From Hedera helix (lineage: Eukaryota; Streptophyta; Magnoliopsida; Apiales; Araliaceae): a stretch of 64,000 nucleotides of DNA. Below the pieces are notes generated by a model. The model ran no database searches, had not been told where the DNA came from, and saw only the letters and a program-made list of their open reading frames with translations. Position numbers and translations under genes: made by a program. The stretch is taken from the NCBI GenBank assembly GCA_947179155.2, contig OX359267.1, positions 39,758,292-39,822,291 of the forward strand, read 5' to 3'. Shown here piece after piece: positions 60,716 through 64,000 of the stretch (positions are counted from its first letter, which is position 1; each line of letters opens with the position of its first letter).

Positions 60716-63700
60716 AGAAAAAGAAAAAGAACCGTAAGAGAGCCCAAGTCCGGTGTAGTTCCTAGAATTACTGACCTATTCAATTGTCTCATTCTAAACG
60801 GTTGAGAAATTGAGCAGATTGCCACAAAGAATGCATGGGTTGCAGAAGAATGGAGAGATGTTCAACGACCATTTCTCATCCAATTCAATATGATGACCGA
60901 CCAAAAGATGCATAAATTAATAAATTCAATATCATGCCAAACTAAAAAATCAATATGATGCATTCTACAGGAGCCATAAGACCAGGCTACTGGTGAGATT
61001 CTTTTGCCAATGAAGCAAGCATACTTATATTGTTAAATTTGTAGACAAGGAAATGAAAATATTCTCTGACCCATACACTCCTATTTGACAACATCAAGCA
61101 AAATCCTGCATTTGAAATGTTAATCCATAGTAGAATTTGTTTGTGTAGTTTTACTAAATATGCTAGGCTTTTTTCTCCCGTAAGCTTCATCTTGGATATG
61201 AGCTGATGAGTGGTTTTCTCTATATCACTTTCTCTCAGGTTAAATGTTTATGGTTTATATGAAGTTACGGTCTCTGGGGACGGAAATTGTCAGGTTTGTG
61301 TGTTTGCTTAGTAATATGATATTGTTGCTTGACATATAGTAATTTTTTGTTCTCTTTTTCAGTTTCGTGCACTTTCCGACCAGATCTATAGGTCGCCCGA
61401 GTATCACAAGCTTGTCCGCAAAAAGGTTGTGAAACAGGTTAGTATTGAAGTAGCTTTGAAGTGGTCCTCAAAATTGTCTAGTATTGTGGTTAAGAAAATG
61501 AGGTCAACACTATTGCACCAATTTCTCCTCTTTTGATGTCTCAATAGTTCATTCATGTCAGTCTTGCTATTGCCGATCCTTTCCTACCATGGTAGTTGGT
61601 GTACAGCTGTACGCTTGTACAAGTTACCATAGGCGAAAGGATTACTAATGTTTTGAGCATTGACAGTTTCTTATGATACATTTCCAGAATTTTGATGGAA
61701 AGCCAAATGTTTTCATGATTGTCTGTGGTATGAATCGCTTCTTGTGTATTTACACTATTGAAACCTGTTGCCTACGAAGAATTTTATGGATGCATACTCT
61801 CTATGATGTGCATGGAGAAAGCAAACTGCTTTTCTCATATTCTTTGGGTTTTTTTTGATAAGCTTTTGTGTGTTTTAATTGTTAAGAAAGCCCCACTGTG
61901 TCAGATGTAGGTAGAAGGTGCTGTTACATTTCCATTAAACATAAGTGAGAATCCAAATTTATGTAAGCTTGTGTTGCATTAACATGTTTCTGGTATACTG
62001 TTTATTTACTTAGTTTGGAGAGAGAACCCTGTACCAATGCAAATTTCTTCTTGTTGGGCTGACTGCAGAATAATTATCTACTGTTTTCTGTGGTATATTT
62101 TTTTTTTTTTGTGCGCGCCCGCATGTGTGCTATTTGTTTGGTGGGGTGCCTGACATGAACATTAAACTTTTTTAGAAATCTTTGTTCGTCTTTGCTCATG
62201 TTGTATTACGTGTTTCTTGATCCAGCTTAAGGACTGCCGTTCTTTGTATGAAAGCTATGTCCCAATGAAGTACAAGAAATATTGCAAGAATATGGCTAAG
62301 TAGGGAACTTTCTTTAAAGTATTTGCTTCAATTGACTGAGATATTTTTGCTTGCATGGGTTTAAATATTTCTTTTGTTACGACTAGTTCTTTGAAATTGC
62401 TTTTTGAGCAGCTGCTTTTAGTCTTGCCTTTGGCATTAGTTCTTTGATCTGCTGCTAAATCGGGATTTCTGCTTCTGCCTCTGATTGTTGCACTTACAGA
62501 TGTGGTGAATGGGGAGATCATGTTACTCTACAAGCAGCAGCCGATAAGGTATAGGAATTTCTGCCTAGACATCTTTTCTCTTTCCAATTTCAAACTTATT
62601 CATTTGATGCGCTTGGACAAACCTATGCTTCGCGTTTGCCCATCATTCATGTTGTTTTCCCCCCTTCTTCTTCTACTTCATCCCCCTACTGCACGTAGCT
62701 CTTCATATTTTATTCTTGGATTCTACAGTGGCATATAGCTGTAGAACATGTTGCATCTCTAGTTGGGACAGATATAACTAAGCAATATTTACACACTACT
62801 CCCCTTGATGTCAAAAGTGATTCTCTCTCCCAACTAAGGTAACATTTTGCTTGTAATCTTGTTGACGTAATACATGGAATTTGTTTATGCGCAGTTTGCA
62901 GCGAAGATATGTCTTTTGACTTCATTCAGAGATACTTGTTTTATCGAAATTATTCCACAATATCAGGCATCTAAGCGAGGTAGACTGCAAAGATCCATTA
63001 AAGGAAATTTAATACTCCCCTCTGTTTTAAACCGGAGGTATTTGACTTTTTGGAGTCTGTTTTAAATATTTTTAAATTCAAAATTGATAAGAGTTTCATT
63101 TAGTTTTAGTCAATAAAATTATGAATATTATAAGTTATCCAAATGTACTACTAATTACAAGGTTTACTGTTGCCGAATTTAAATGATTCGCATCAACTAT
63201 GAATTTGAAAACGACTCCACTTTGACTTCAAAAAGATAAATCACTCTTATATTTTTGGGATGGAGTATTAATTTTGTCTTTTTCGTTGATCTTCCGCATA
63301 TAAAAAAATGACAGGTTGTATATCTTTATGACATCTTTATCCTATCTCACAAATTTTATTGTTAAGTTTTGCTGCCTGGTTAATTCCTGACAATGTGTTT
63401 CATCTCTCTCTCAATCAAAGAAATTATAAGCATGCATAGTTAGATTCTTTTCTAATGTTACGTTTGGATTGGAGGAATGAAGGTGGGAATTGAATGACTC
63501 ATTTTTATGAACCATTCTCATTCCTCTCAAATTTATGAATTTTATTCCTTGAGGGAGGTTATAGAATGATTTATTCTAGCTGGAATGGAATGGAGAGTGA
63601 AGGAATGGAATGAATCATTTCACTCTCCATTCCATTCTTTTCTCTATTTCATTCTTTCACCCATTTCATTCCTAGCATTAGTTGTTATCAGTTATCATTG

Positions 63701-63994
63701 CACCTCTTGCCTGTGATATAAAACTGTGTATGCCTCGGGAGAAGATGGCTAAATTTTCAATGGCAGGGCAGAGCTGTGGTTAAGTTTCTGGTCTGGGGTT
63801 CATTACAACTCACTTTATAAGATCCAAGGTTTGTTTAAACTCTAAACCTAATTTCTTATGGTAAAGGAAAGAAAATATATGACTTGGGTACTTAAGAAAG
63901 GGAAATTTGATCAACTGAATAGTAGGTTTGCCCCTTCCCTTTTGCAGGTGCGCCTGTACAGCACAAGCCAAAGAAGAAACATTGGTTGTTCTAG
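59056..63994 (+). CDS. OTU-domain cysteine deubiquitinase, nine coding exons
   Basis: Exons: 59056-59223, 60347-60420, 61239-61293, 61363-61437, 62226-62299, 62500-62548, 62895-62979, 63772-63828, 63948-63994 (TAG). All introns are GT/AG; the sum is 684 nt, 227 residues plus stop, as in the small plant OTU proteins (Arabidopsis OTU10-12 type). The catalytic site is complete: D95-G-N-C98 in VSGDGNCQFRALSDQ, and H204 in GVHYNSLY. Other family marks are LDHQRLLQRLNVYG, YVPMKYKKY, WGDHVTLQAAADK, LTSFRDTCFIEI and the basic C-terminus KPKKKHWLF. It removes ubiquitin from substrates; cellular targets are not deducible. The first ATG of two adjacent ones was used. An unexplained exon-like segment lies in intron 6. 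Confidence 0.94.
60679..60705 (+). repeat. poly-C tract in OTU intron 2
   Basis: About 26 C followed by a run of A and AAAAAG units; length unreliable. Confidence 0.85.
62729..62838 (+). other. exon-like segment in OTU intron 6 (possible cassette exon)
   Basis: The 110-nt segment is preceded by TTCTACAG and followed by GTAACA. It stays open in the phase of the upstream exon for 36 codons (WHIAVEHVASLVGTD..., ...SDSLSQLR) with coding-like composition. It is not part of the OTU domain as I know it. 110 is not a multiple of three, so inclusion would shift the frame before the catalytic histidine. Confidence 0.4.
63015..63265. mobile_element. Stowaway-like MITE in OTU intron 7
   Basis: The ends CTCCCCTCTGTTTT and, read inward from the right, CTCCATCCCAAAAAT are inverted, and TA lies on both sides (63013-63014 and 63266-63267). 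The interior (AATTTTTAAATTCAAAATTGA, GTCAATAAAATTATGAATAT) resembles the elements at 19711 and 32169. Confidence 0.78.
63462..63685. mobile_element. second copy of the CGTT(C/T)GGAT MITE family, in OTU intron 7
   Basis: It starts CGTTTGGATTGGAGGAATGAA and has the same interior as 44830-45070 (ATTTATGAATTTTATTCCTT, GAATGAATCATTTCACTCTC, TCTCTATTTCATTC). The right terminus is less clear because of a TTTCATTC repeat. Confidence 0.65.
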
Positions 63995-64000
63995 AGGACA

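Overview
This 64 kb window is nuclear DNA of a flowering plant, almost certainly a eudicot. The genes have many short introns with GT/AG borders, intergenic DNA is very AT-rich, and both the recognised genes and the transposons belong to plant families. Species cannot be read from the sequence. No operons, rRNA, tRNA, CRISPR array or bacterial features were seen.

Layout: 1-6036 is the 3' half of a Ty3/gypsy chromovirus (Tekay/Del-like), with pol, polypurine tract and a 2.9 kb LTR; its 5' half lies outside the window. 6525-7517 is a small hAT-type transposon with a perfect 8-bp target duplication that carries one exon of an organic cation/carnitine transporter 7-like gene. 9247-16268 (+) is an intact nine-exon KT/HAK/KUP potassium transporter. 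17811-18897 (+) is a two-exon lipid-transfer-protein-like gene. 20984-31902 (+) is a seven-exon vacuolar Qa-SNARE (SYP22/VAM3-like). Its sixth intron is 8.8 kb because an old, decayed Ty1/copia element (23630-31092) landed in it, so the exon for the membrane anchor sits 8.8 kb from the rest. 32796-33801 is a PIF/Harbinger-type non-autonomous element with TTA target duplication. 34718-35665 (+) is an intronless DUF716/TMEM45-type membrane protein gene, followed by a roughly 0.8 kb tandem duplication.

39898-43008 is an inverted, diverged gypsy LTR. 51714-48037 (-) is a nine-exon SNM1-type beta-CASP DNA cross-link repair nuclease. 52402-55674 is a Helitron with clear 5' TC and 3' hairpin-CTAG ends; it sits inside an inverted-repeat element and is itself interrupted by a 1.5 kb solo LTR. 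59056-63994 (+) is a nine-exon OTU deubiquitinase whose stop codon falls six bases before the window end.

The host genes (K+ transport, lipid transfer, vacuolar membrane fusion, a membrane protein, DNA repair, deubiquitination) do not form a functional cluster. The shared theme is nested transposition around and inside working genes. I did not find a new biological system. The best leads are the exon-capturing hAT element, the Helitron whose empty site can be recognised from the palindrome it interrupts, the copia insertion separating a SNARE from its membrane anchor, and a possible frame-shifting cassette exon in the OTU gene. Exon coordinates were read by eye from splice consensus, frame continuity and family similarity; no alignment was run.
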